From contig JAISRJ010000091.1 of the NCBI GenBank assembly GCA_031273705.1, forward strand, positions 1-9,436: a stretch of 9,436 nt of DNA. Reading direction: 5' to 3'. Below are positions 1 through 6,935 of the stretch, piece by piece (position 1 is the first letter of the stretch; each line of letters starts with the position of its first letter). The DNA comes from Clostridiales bacterium (GTDB lineage Bacteria > Bacillota > Clostridia > Lachnospirales > WQUN01). The notes under the pieces were generated by a model that saw only the letters and a list, made by a program, of their open reading frames with translations, did no database searches and was not told where the DNA came from. Position numbers and translations under genes: made by a program.

Positions 1-1
1 G

Positions 2-877
2 GAAATTTCCGAAGCTCTTAGCCATCATTTTCCTCATGTTCAATTCGGGCAAAAGAGCGATGTTGAAAAGCGTCAATTGTTGGAGCGGCATGTTATAAGT
101 CCCGAGTTTTATCATGTAAACCGCCCAAAGGCTTTGTTGCTGGAAAAAAACGAGCAGGTATGCGTTATGGTGAATGAAGAAGATCATATCCGCATTCAAA
201 CAATAAACGCCGGGGATAATATTGACGGCGCTTGGGATACTGCCAATAAAGTTGACGACTTGTTGGAAGAACGCGTTCAATACGCCTTTGATAAGGATTA
301 TGGATATTTAACATCCTGCCCGACCAATATCGGTACCGGTTTACGCGCGTCTTTTATGGTTCATTTACCTATGCTGGAAAAAACCGGTCAACTTAGAAAT
401 CTGTTGGCGGCTGTAAGCAAATTTGGCATGACACTTCGCGGAATCTACGGCGAGGGCACAGAGCCAATGGGTCATATTTTCCAAATTTCCAACCAGGTGA
501 CTCTGGGTAAATCGGAGACCGAGATTATCGATACATTAAAAAGGATAACCGGTCAGGTGATAGAGAACGAAACTTTTTTAAGGGAAAAAGCGCTGTCCGA
601 GCAGGGAGTAGAGCTGGAGGACGAATTTTATAGAGCCTACGGAGTGCTGGCTTACAGCCGCAAACTTACAGGCAAGGAAGCGATGGAATTACTATCCGCG
701 GTTCGGCTGGGCTATATGACAGGTGTTATTACGTTGCCCAGACCTGAGCTTACTATGTATCAGATAATGATGAACATTCAACCGGGAGGGTTACAGGCGC
801 TTGCCGGACGCGAATTGGATGAAAACGGCCGCGATGTGTTTCGAGCTTCATATTTAAGAGAAATTTTTATTCATTGA
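2..877 (+). CDS. mcsB: Protein arginine kinase McsB (5' end outside the window)
   Basis: McsB transfers phosphate from ATP to arginine side chains of misfolded or regulatory proteins; phospho-arginine marks them for the ClpC-ClpP protease. The reading frame is open from base 2 with no stop, giving 291 residues against roughly 350-360 for the family, so about 60 N-terminal residues are missing. Phosphagen-kinase hallmarks are visible: NEEDHIRI (173-196), the catalytic-cysteine loop CPTNIGTGLRAS (317-352), and RGIYGEG with its conserved glutamate (437-457). Near the C-terminus RDVFRA (830-847) fits the RDxxRA phospho-arginine-binding motif known from McsB, which separates it from metabolic arginine or creatine kinases. 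Family members usually follow ctsR and mcsA in a CtsR-controlled operon; those genes and any operator would lie upstream of the window. clpC follows after 37 bases. The TTG at 77 is an internal leucine codon, not a start. Confidence 0.95.
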   Translation, partial: EISEALSHHFPHVQFGQKSDVEKRQLLERHVISPEFYHVNRPKALLLEKNEQVCVMVNEEDHIRIQTINAGDNIDGAWDTANKVDDLLEERVQYAFDKDYGYLTSCPTNIGTGLRASFMVHLPMLEKTGQLRNLLAAVSKFGMTLRGIYGEGTEPMGHIFQISNQVTLGKSETEIIDTLKRITGQVIENETFLREKALSEQGVELEDEFYRAYGVLAYSRKLTGKEAMELLSAVRLGYMTGVITLPRPELTMYQIMMNIQPGGLQALAGRELDENGRDVFRASYLREIFIH

Positions 878-914
878 AAGAGTCGGTAAAAAATCTAGGA
901 GGGATACATATTTT

Positions 915-3389
915 ATGAAAGGTAGATTTACCGCAAACGCGCAGTTGGCTATAGAAAACGCACAATCGGTCGCAAACGAACTGGGGCATAACTACTTGGG
1001 TACAGAGCATTTACTATTGGGGTTAATGTCGGTAAACGGCGTAGCCTCACGAGCGCTCTCCATTCAGCATGTTTCGAGTGACGACATATTGGAAAAGATC
1101 GAGAACGAGATTATCGCGCCCGTCAAAAGCGGAACTATGTCCTTTGAAGGATACACTCCACGTACAAAACGAATTTTGGAGAAAAGCTCGGATGAGGCGA
1201 CAAGAATGGGCGATGGATATATTGGAACAGAGCATTTACTGCTGGCAATTCTTCACGATGGGGAAACAGTCGCCGTTAAAATTCTAAATTCGCTTAATGT
1301 CAATATTCAGCGGGTTTACGAAGATATAATGAATATGCTTGGGCAAAATGAGAAACAATCTCCTTCTCTTGCCCCAATGGGTCCTAAGGCTCACCGCAGA
1401 TCAAACAGAAGCACGAACACTCCGACACTGGATAAATACAGCCGAGACTTAACGCAACTTGCCAGTGATAATAAATTTGATCCCATAGTAGGCAGAGAAG
1501 AAGAGATTCAAAGGATTATTCAAATACTCAGCCGGCGAACCAAAAACAATCCCTGCCTTGTAGGCGACCCCGGCGTGGGTAAAACCGCCATTGTTGAGGG
1601 GCTTGCGCAGAAAATTATCGATGGTAATGTGCCCGAAATGTTGAGAGACCGACGCGTTGTGGCGTTGGATCTCTCGGCTATGGTCGCGGGCAGCAAATAT
1701 CGTGGAGAGTTTGAAGAGCGTATTAAAAAAGCAATTCAAGAAGTTAAAAGCGCCATGAATGTAATTCTCTTTATTGATGAATTGCATACTATAATCGGAG
1801 CGGGCGGAGCGGAAGGCGCACTGGACGCGTCGAATATTCTTAAACCGTCGTTGGCTAGAGGCGAATTGCAAATGATTGGCGCAACGACACTCGACGAATA
1901 TAGGAAATATATAGAAAAAGACGCGGCTTTGGAACGGCGATTCCAGCCGGTGAACGTAGACGAACCCTCGGAAGAGGAAGCTGTAGAGATGTTGCGTGGG
2001 CTGAGGGATAAATATGAAGCGCATCATGGCGTTTCTATCTCGGACGACGCCATCGAAGCCGCTGTAAAATTGTCGGTTCGCTATATACCGGATCGATTCC
2101 TGCCGGATAAAGCTATCGACCTGATAGACGAAGCCTCGTCGAAGATAAAACTGCAGACATATACCGCCCCGCCTGCCGTTAAAGTGCTGGAAGATCAATT
2201 ATCCGAACTGGATAAAGAAAAAGAATCCGCGGTTAAGACAGAGGAATTTGAAAAAGCGCGCTTGATAAAGGATAAACAAAATGATATTAAAAAGCAGTTG
2301 GAAGCCGCGAAAAAAGACTGGAAATTAAACAGTTCAAATCATAAACACAATGTAGGCGAAGATGAAATCGCGGATGTTGTTTCTATGTGGTCGGGTATTC
2401 CCGTGCGTAAATTACACAAGGAGGAAGGACAGCGCCTGATGAATCTGGAAGACAATCTGCATAAGCGGATTATCGGACAGAACGAAGCTGTTAAGACAGT
2501 TGCGAAAGCTATAAGGCGCGGACGCGTGGGGCTAAAAAATCCTAAACGCCCTATCGGTTCTTTTCTGTTTTTAGGTCCGACCGGGGTGGGCAAGACGGAA
2601 TTATCACGCGCGTTGGCAGAGATTTTATTCGGCGACGAAAACGCCTCTATTCGTATAGATATGTCAGAATACATGGAAAAGCACAGTGTTTCAAAGCTGA
2701 TTGGCTCTCCTCCCGGATATATCGGTTATGATGAAGGAGGTCAACTGAGTAAAAAAGTTCGCAGCAGGCCTTACTCTGTCATTCTATTTGACGAGATAGA
2801 AAAAGCTCACCCCGACGTGTTTAATATTTTGCTGCAAGTGTTGGACGACGGACACATTACCGATGCTCAGGGCAGAAGGGTTAGTTTTAAAAATACAGTA
2901 ATTATCATGACTTCCAATGCCGGCGCCCGCAGCATTATAGAGCCGAAAAAGCTGGGATTTGTTTCCTCTGAGGATTCGGATCGTGATTATGAGCATATGA
3001 AAAAGATGGTCATGGAAGAGGTAAAGCAAATTTTCAGACCGGAATTTTTAAACAGATTAGACGATATTATTGTGTTTCACCCATTGGATAAAGATGAGGT
3101 AAAGCAAATAACCCGCTTGCTGCTGAACGAGACTATAAAGCGTGTGAAAGACAATATGAATATCACCCTTGTCGCCAGTGACGAAGTAGTGTTCCATATA
3201 TCCGAAGCTGGGTTCGACACCACCTACGGCGCCCGTCCTTTAAGGCGCGCAATCCAAACGATGATTGAGGATGAACTTGCCGAAACTATTTTGGAGCAAA
3301 AATTTGAAAACGGCGACGAGGTTCACGCGTCATTGGACGACGGCAAGATCGTATTTAAGGTACTGACGACGAATTCGACTGACAAATAA
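915..3389 (+). CDS. clpC: ATP-dependent Clp protease ATP-binding subunit ClpC
   Basis: ClpC is a cytoplasmic hexameric AAA+ unfoldase that feeds substrates, including McsB-phosphorylated proteins, into the ClpP chamber. The 824-residue length is normal for the family. Two N-terminal Clp repeats are marked by GTEHLLL at residues 29 and 104. AAA domain 1 has Walker A GDPGVGKT (217-224) and Walker B VILFIDE (283-289). A middle domain with a UVR-type coiled coil starts near 443 (EEFEKARLIKDK) and separates ClpC from ClpB, whose middle domain is much longer. AAA domain 2 has GPTGVGKT (554-561), VILFDE (622-627) and a sensor-2 GARPLRR (772-778). The tripeptide LGF (680-682) sits where ClpP-binding loops carry their (I/L/V)GF motif, so docking to ClpP is expected. 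The ATG is preceded by AGGAGGG at 897-903, 11 bases upstream. It is probably co-transcribed with mcsB and ends at a terminator; radA, the next gene in Bacillus, is absent here. Confidence 0.98.
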   Translation: MKGRFTANAQLAIENAQSVANELGHNYLGTEHLLLGLMSVNGVASRALSIQHVSSDDILEKIENEIIAPVKSGTMSFEGYTPRTKRILEKSSDEATRMGDGYIGTEHLLLAILHDGETVAVKILNSLNVNIQRVYEDIMNMLGQNEKQSPSLAPMGPKAHRRSNRSTNTPTLDKYSRDLTQLASDNKFDPIVGREEEIQRIIQILSRRTKNNPCLVGDPGVGKTAIVEGLAQKIIDGNVPEMLRDRRVVALDLSAMVAGSKYRGEFEERIKKAIQEVKSAMNVILFIDELHTIIGAGGAEGALDASNILKPSLARGELQMIGATTLDEYRKYIEKDAALERRFQPVNVDEPSEEEAVEMLRGLRDKYEAHHGVSISDDAIEAAVKLSVRYIPDRFLPDKAIDLIDEASSKIKLQTYTAPPAVKVLEDQLSELDKEKESAVKTEEFEKARLIKDKQNDIKKQLEAAKKDWKLNSSNHKHNVGEDEIADVVSMWSGIPVRKLHKEEGQRLMNLEDNLHKRIIGQNEAVKTVAKAIRRGRVGLKNPKRPIGSFLFLGPTGVGKTELSRALAEILFGDENASIRIDMSEYMEKHSVSKLIGSPPGYIGYDEGGQLSKKVRSRPYSVILFDEIEKAHPDVFNILLQVLDDGHITDAQGRRVSFKNTVIIMTSNAGARSIIEPKKLGFVSSEDSDRDYEHMKKMVMEEVKQIFRPEFLNRLDDIIVFHPLDKDEVKQITRLLLNETIKRVKDNMNITLVASDEVVFHISEAGFDTTYGARPLRRAIQTMIEDELAETILEQKFENGDEVHASLDDGKIVFKVLTTNSTDK

Positions 3390-3407
3390 CGTCATATAAT
3401 TGTAATG

Positions 3408-3436
3408 AGAGCTGTCGGCATGGCAGCTCTTTTGTT
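3408..3436 (+). terminator. Rho-independent terminator of the mcsB-clpC unit
   Basis: AGAGCTGTC (3408-3416) pairs with GGCAGCTCT (3422-3430) through nine base pairs including one T-G wobble, with a five-base loop GGCAT. A short T-rich tail (TTTTGTT) follows directly. It lies 19 bases after the clpC stop, where the end of that transcript is expected. Confidence 0.85.
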
Positions 3437-3448
3437 ATGCTTTTGACA

Positions 3449-3476
3449 TTGTAATCCGTTTGCATCGGTATATAAT
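3449..3476 (+). promoter_or_regulatory. Candidate sigma-A promoter of the secreted protein gene
   Basis: A perfect -10 hexamer TATAAT lies at 3471-3476. The best-spaced -35 is TTGTAA at 3449-3454 (16-base spacer). A perfect TTGACA also occurs at 3443-3448, but its 22-base spacer is too long for a normal sigma-A promoter. The site follows the clpC terminator directly and would give a leader of about 125-130 bases before the ATG at 3611. Inferred from sequence only. Confidence 0.5.
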
Positions 3477-3512
3477 GGAAAAGGAAGGGGGGATTAGCAA
3501 AGGAGCTTTTGC

Positions 3513-3614
3513 TTGTTTCAAATGGACTCATCACGCCTACATAAGATTTATACTCGCGGATATAAACAGAAAATCACGTCAGAAAATAAAAATTTAGGGG
3601 AGAGATTATTATGA
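3513..3614 (+). CDS. Possible 33-residue leader peptide coupled to the next gene
   Basis: A short frame begins at TTG 3513 (with an in-frame ATG at 3522) and stops at TGA 3612-3614, overlapping the ATG at 3611 of the secreted protein gene as ATGA. AAAGGAG (3499-3505) lies seven bases before the TTG, a good ribosome-site distance. The product is basic and polar with no recognised domain. The same AAAGGAG sits within a small hairpin (AGCAAA 3496-3501 with TTTGCT 3508-3513) that could mask it. The frame may simply be chance; the downstream gene has its own AGGGGAG (3596-3602). Confidence 0.2.
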   Translation: MFQMDSSRLHKIYTRGYKQKITSENKNLGERLL

Positions 3615-4483
3615 GCAAGTCTTTTAAACATTTAATATTTCCGTTGATTTTGACAGCTATAATTGCGCTGCCGACAATTAACGTGATGGGTGCAAGCTCA
3701 CTCGGGGTAAGCATAGTTTTCACCCCGCCGCCTAAATCAACGTCGACTCCAACGCCGACTCCAACATCGACTCCAACGCCGACTCCGACTCTAACGGCGG
3801 CTCCAACACCGGTCGCGGGCCGGGTAGCTCCTCCGGTAGCTGATCTGCCTTCGGGACAATATTCAACCGCGCAGACTGTAAAATTATCCAGCACCACAAG
3901 CAACTCCAGAATATACTACACAGTCAATGGCAGAGACCCTAACGACAGAAGTACATTGTATACTCAACCGATAGTAGTAAACGAGAGTGTGACCATAAAA
4001 GCAATTGCCGAAGCTCCGGGGAGTGGTTTGCAAACCAGCAGAGTTTCAGAATTTAAATATGAAATCAAGGTTAACTCGACTTCAACCCCGACCCCGACCC
4101 CGGCTGCCCCCCCGGCTTCGGGCTATAAAATGGTAATAAAGTTGCAAATTGGAAAGTTAAACTACACCCGTAATGATATTACGGCATATTTTGACGTAGA
4201 GCCGTATATCGATCCCAGCAGCAGCAGGACAATGGTACCTATAAGGTTTATAGCGGAGGCATTGGGCGCCAATGTCGAGTGGGATAATCCAACTCAGACA
4301 GACACAATCACGATGAACGGCAGATCGACGACAGTTACTGTAGGCAGGCCATTACCGAACAATATGGGCACGGCTGTTTTAAGAAGTGATCGGCTGTTTG
4401 TTCCAATTCGGTACGTCTCTGAAGAATTAGGCGCGATAGTCGGCTGGGACGCCACGACACAAACCGTAACCATTAGTATGTAA
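3611..4483 (+). CDS. Secreted protein with CHB_HEX_C-like and copper-amine-oxidase N-terminal-like (stalk) domains
   Basis: The 290-residue product is predicted to be exported and to work at the cell surface or outside the cell; its exact role is unknown. Residues 1-27 form a signal peptide (basic SKSFKH, hydrophobic core, likely cut around VMG/A). A Thr-Pro-rich linker spans about 38-70. Residues about 75-152 look like the chitobiase/beta-hexosaminidase C-terminal fold (SGQYSTAQTV, then IYYTVNGRDP and TIKAIAEA). A second Thr-Pro linker lies at about 156-170. Residues about 173-290 match the copper amine oxidase N-terminal-like domain, with two half-repeats starting VPIRFIAEALGA (209) and VPIRYVSEELGA (265), each ending in a W-D...T-I-x-M strand. 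No catalytic domain and no LPxTG, S-layer or dockerin anchor is seen, so a binding or structural role is more likely than an enzyme. AGGGGAG at 3596-3602 supports the ATG, eight bases away. It appears to be a single-gene unit between two terminators. Confidence 0.9.
   Translation: MSKSFKHLIFPLILTAIIALPTINVMGASSLGVSIVFTPPPKSTSTPTPTPTSTPTPTPTLTAAPTPVAGRVAPPVADLPSGQYSTAQTVKLSSTTSNSRIYYTVNGRDPNDRSTLYTQPIVVNESVTIKAIAEAPGSGLQTSRVSEFKYEIKVNSTSTPTPTPAAPPASGYKMVIKLQIGKLNYTRNDITAYFDVEPYIDPSSSRTMVPIRFIAEALGANVEWDNPTQTDTITMNGRSTTVTVGRPLPNNMGTAVLRSDRLFVPIRYVSEELGAIVGWDATTQTVTISM
3740..3787 (+). repeat. Four tandem 12-base units coding the first Thr-Pro linker
   Basis: The unit ACNNCGACTCCN repeats four times (3740-3751, 3752-3763, 3764-3775, 3776-3787) with variation mainly at the third and fourth bases. 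Degenerate Thr-Pro codons continue to about 3813. As the unit is a multiple of three, a gain or loss of copies would change linker length without shifting the frame. Confidence 0.85.
4085..4102 (+). repeat. Three tandem ACCCCG units coding the second Thr-Pro linker
   Basis: Three perfect six-base copies (4085-4090, 4091-4096, 4097-4102) encode Thr-Pro pairs between the CHB_HEX_C-like and stalk domains. The codons (ACC CCG) differ from those of the first linker (ACT/ACG with CCA or CCG), so the two linkers probably expanded separately. Confidence 0.75.
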
Positions 4484-4498
4484 ATCAAAATTGACGCG

Positions 4499-4547
4499 AA
4501 AAGAAGGCTAAGTTCCGTATTAAAACGGAATTTTGCCCTCTTTTTTT
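4499..4547. terminator. Long hairpin, probable bidirectional terminator between convergent genes
   Basis: GGCTAAGTTCCGT (4506-4518) pairs with ACGGAATTTTGCC (4525-4537) over 13 positions with one T-T mismatch and one wobble, around the loop ATTAAA. Plus-strand transcripts meet CTC then seven T (4541-4547), a strong tail. Read from the other strand, the tail is TTCTTTTC, weaker but usable. It lies 22 bases after the secreted protein gene's stop and 23 bases beyond the end of serS. Confidence 0.85.
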
Positions 4548-4560
4548 GCGACCAATGAAT

Positions 4561-5841
4561 TTATACTTTGATAACCTCTTTCCCGCCCATATACATCCTT
4601 AGCGGTTGAGGGATTCTTACGGAGCCGTCCTCATTCAGATTGTTTTCCAAATACGCTATCAACATGCGAGGCGGGGCGACGACGGTATTATTCAGCGTAT
4701 GAGCGAAATAATTTCCGGCTTCACCGCGAATACGTATTCCTAAACGTCGGGCTTGAGCATCGCCTAAATTAGAACAACTGCCCACCTCAAAATATTTTTG
4801 CTGGCGCGGAGACCAAGCTTCAACATCAATGCTCTTGACTTTTAAATCCGCCAAGTCTCCGGAACAGCATTCCAACGCGCGCACAGGAATATCCAAGGTT
4901 CGGAAGAAATTTACAGTGTGATGATACAGCTTCTCAAACCATTCCGGCGAGTCCCGCGGCTGACAAACAACAATCATTTCCTGCTTTTCAAATTGATGTA
5001 TCCTATATACGCCGCGCTCCTCTATTCCGTGTGCCCCAACTTCTTTGCGGAAGCAGGGGGAATAGCTGGTTAGCGCCTGGGGTAATGTCTTTGGCTCAAC
5101 TATCTTGCCAATAAACTTACCTATCATACTATGCTCACTGGTGCCAATAAGATACAGATCCTCGCCCTCTATTTTATACATCATATTTTCCATCTCGTCG
5201 AAGCTCATTACACCCGCGACGACGTCGCCGCGTATCATGTATGGGGGAATATAATAGGTAAACCCTTGATCTATCATATAATCTCGCGCGTAAGACAATA
5301 TAGCCGAGTGAAGCCTCGCAATATCACCCACAAGATAATAAAATCCGCTGCCTGTCGTGTCTCTGGCGCTGTCCAGGTCAACACCGCTAAGTTTTTCCAT
5401 AATATCCAAATGATATGGCACTTCATAAGGAGGCGTATATGGATCGCCAAAACGTTCTACTTCCACGTTTTCGCTGTCGTCTCTACCGATAGGCACAGAA
5501 TCCGCGATGATATTAGGAATCTGCATGACCAGCAAGCGCAGTCGCTCGCCGGAAGTTTCTTCCCGCCGTTTTAGATCTTCTAATTTAGCGCCTATATTTT
5601 TAACCTCCGCCTTCACGGCTTCGGCCTCGTCCTTTTTTCCTGATCCAATCAGCGCGCCTATCTTCTTGCTGGCGACATTGCGCTGATTGCGCAACTTGTC
5701 GGACTCTGACTTTGCTTCCCTTACTGTTCTGTCCAGATCAATAATTTGATCGACCAATGGCAATTTGCGATCCTGAAATTTCTTTTTAATGTTTTCACGT
5801 ATCAGATCCGGATCTGTGCGAAAAAGGTTAATATCCAGCAT
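4561..5841 (-). CDS. serS: Seryl-tRNA synthetase (serine--tRNA ligase), divergent core
   Basis: This cytoplasmic class II synthetase charges tRNA-Ser with serine using ATP. The 426-residue length is normal. Residues 1-~105 form the N-terminal helical arm that contacts the long variable arm of tRNA-Ser; charged heptad-rich helices are visible at about 30-100. The catalytic core has TSE (234-236, where most bacterial enzymes have TAE), motif 2 FRKEVGAHG...RIHQFEKQE (264-288), SCSNLGDAQARR (355-366), and motif 3 in NNTVVAPPRMLIAYLEN (384-400) with its conserved arginine R392. Motif 3 lacks the usual GLAVGR-like glycines, but all key charged residues seem present, so it is probably active. The ATG at 5839-5841 has AGGAG on the minus strand (5847-5851), five bases away. 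It follows kdgK by 74 bases with no clear promoter or terminator between; a small GGGTT/AACCC hairpin (5857-5871) lies just before the ribosome site. No room for a T-box leader is seen. Confidence 0.95.
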   Translation of the reverse strand: MLDINLFRTDPDLIRENIKKKFQDRKLPLVDQIIDLDRTVREAKSESDKLRNQRNVASKKIGALIGSGKKDEAEAVKAEVKNIGAKLEDLKRREETSGERLRLLVMQIPNIIADSVPIGRDDSENVEVERFGDPYTPPYEVPYHLDIMEKLSGVDLDSARDTTGSGFYYLVGDIARLHSAILSYARDYMIDQGFTYYIPPYMIRGDVVAGVMSFDEMENMMYKIEGEDLYLIGTSEHSMIGKFIGKIVEPKTLPQALTSYSPCFRKEVGAHGIEERGVYRIHQFEKQEMIVVCQPRDSPEWFEKLYHHTVNFFRTLDIPVRALECCSGDLADLKVKSIDVEAWSPRQQKYFEVGSCSNLGDAQARRLGIRIRGEAGNYFAHTLNNTVVAPPRMLIAYLENNLNEDGSVRIPQPLRMYMGGKEVIKV

Positions 5842-5915
5842 AGTTTCTCCTGTTTAGGGTTTGCTTAACCCGCGATTTTTTATCATGGGCGGCGGTCGCT
5901 TCCGATCACCCGCCA

Positions 5916-6935
5916 CTATCTTTGAACCCGCCCACTGGCGTCCCCGCCGGCAAGTTTATTCACTTCATCCACCGATACCATATTAAAGTCGCCTTCGACG
6001 CTGTGTTTTAAGCAACTGGCAGCCACAGCGAACTCGATCGCCTGTTTAGGTTCAAAATTTTGCAGGCTGGCGTATATTAAACCACCGCCAAAACTGTCTC
6101 CGCCGCCCACTCTATCCACGATACGAACGGGATATTTCTTGGAAAAATAAGCTTTGCCTTCAGTATAAAGCATACCAGCCCAATTATTGTCGCTCGCGGA
6201 CAGCGATTCACGCAAGGTAATCGCTACGCGCTTAAAACCAAATCGTTCGGTCAATTGTTTGGCGACTTGAATATAACCTTCATGATTTACTTTTCCGGTT
6301 GTGACGTCGGTGTCCGCCGCGTGAATATCAAAAACATCGGCGGCGTCCTCTTCGTTGGCGATACATACATCCACATATTCCATAAGCTGCCCCATCGTCT
6401 GAGCCGCCGCGTCTCGCGACCAGAGATTCTTTCTGTAGTTTAGATCGCAGGAAACCGTTATATTTTTATCTTTGGCAATTTTTACGGCTTTCAAACATAT
6501 CAGTGCGACATTTTCGCCCAACGCGGGGGTTATGCCCGTAAAATGAAACCAATCCACCCCCTCAAAGATTGCCTCCCAATCAAAATCCTCTGGAGCCGCG
6601 GTCGCAATTGACGAACCGGCGCGGTCATAGATAACCTTTGAAGGTCGTTGGCTGGCGCCTTTTTCTAAAAAATAAATCCCTACCCTGTTTCCTCCGCGAG
6701 CAATCCCGCTTGTGTCAACACCAAACTGCCTTAAAAAATTGACTGCCGCCTGTCCGATTTCATGCTTAGGCAGTTTTGTAACAAAAGCCGCTTCCAACCC
6801 ATAATTCGCGAGAGAAACGGCTGCGTTCGCCTCTCCGCCGCCATATGTAGCTCCGAAAGATCTCGCCTGCAAGAAACGATAATAGCCGTCCGGAGCAAGC
6901 CTTAGCATTATTTCTCCAAATGTGACGACTTTCAT
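5916..6935 (-). CDS. kdgK: 2-keto-3-deoxygluconate kinase, PfkB (ribokinase) family
   Basis: The enzyme phosphorylates 2-keto-3-deoxygluconate with ATP to KDPG, the substrate of the aldolase encoded just upstream. The 339 residues carry the PfkB hallmarks: GGGEANAA (32-39) near the sugar site, CDLNYRKNLW (163-172), the mid-protein NEED (194-197), and the anion-hole and catalytic-base motif DRVGGGDSF (274-282), with D280 as the expected base. The middle glycine replaces the alanine of the commoner GAGD form. The start is the ATG at 6933-6935, whose A overlaps the eda stop (TAATG); the minus-strand GAGGTGA (6942-6948) sits six bases away inside the end of eda. This coupling, and pairing with eda, is what points to KdgK rather than another PfkB sugar kinase. 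A 2-keto-3-deoxygalactonokinase remains possible, as specificity cannot be read from sequence alone. Confidence 0.9.
   Translation of the reverse strand: MKVVTFGEIMLRLAPDGYYRFLQARSFGATYGGGEANAAVSLANYGLEAAFVTKLPKHEIGQAAVNFLRQFGVDTSGIARGGNRVGIYFLEKGASQRPSKVIYDRAGSSIATAAPEDFDWEAIFEGVDWFHFTGITPALGENVALICLKAVKIAKDKNITVSCDLNYRKNLWSRDAAAQTMGQLMEYVDVCIANEEDAADVFDIHAADTDVTTGKVNHEGYIQVAKQLTERFGFKRVAITLRESLSASDNNWAGMLYTEGKAYFSKKYPVRIVDRVGGGDSFGGGLIYASLQNFEPKQAIEFAVAASCLKHSVEGDFNMVSVDEVNKLAGGDASGRVQR

Noticed and set aside
1449..2198. A 249-codon open frame on the minus strand within clpC
   Set aside because: It lies wholly antisense to the first AAA domain of a clear clpC, matches no recognisable family, and is explained by codon bias on the coding strand.
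3443..3476. TTGACA with TATAAT as the promoter pair
   Set aside because: Both hexamers are perfect but 22 bases apart, too far for sigma-A; TTGTAA with a 16-base spacer was preferred.
3475..3597. A 40-codon frame starting at the ATG that overlaps the -10 hexamer
   Set aside because: The start codon lies in the promoter itself and would not be within the transcript, and no ribosome site precedes it.
3574..3903. A minus-strand frame rich in Gly-Val/Asp-Val repeats
   Set aside because: The repeats are the antisense reading of the Thr-Pro linker codons; the plus-strand protein has a signal peptide, domains and a ribosome site.
5887..5914. GC-rich stem after kdgK as an intrinsic terminator
   Set aside because: The pairing needs a bulge and no T-run follows on the minus strand.
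5842..5915. T-box riboswitch before serS
   Set aside because: Only 74 bases are available, with no specifier stem, no T-box core sequence and no terminator; a T-box leader needs far more room.
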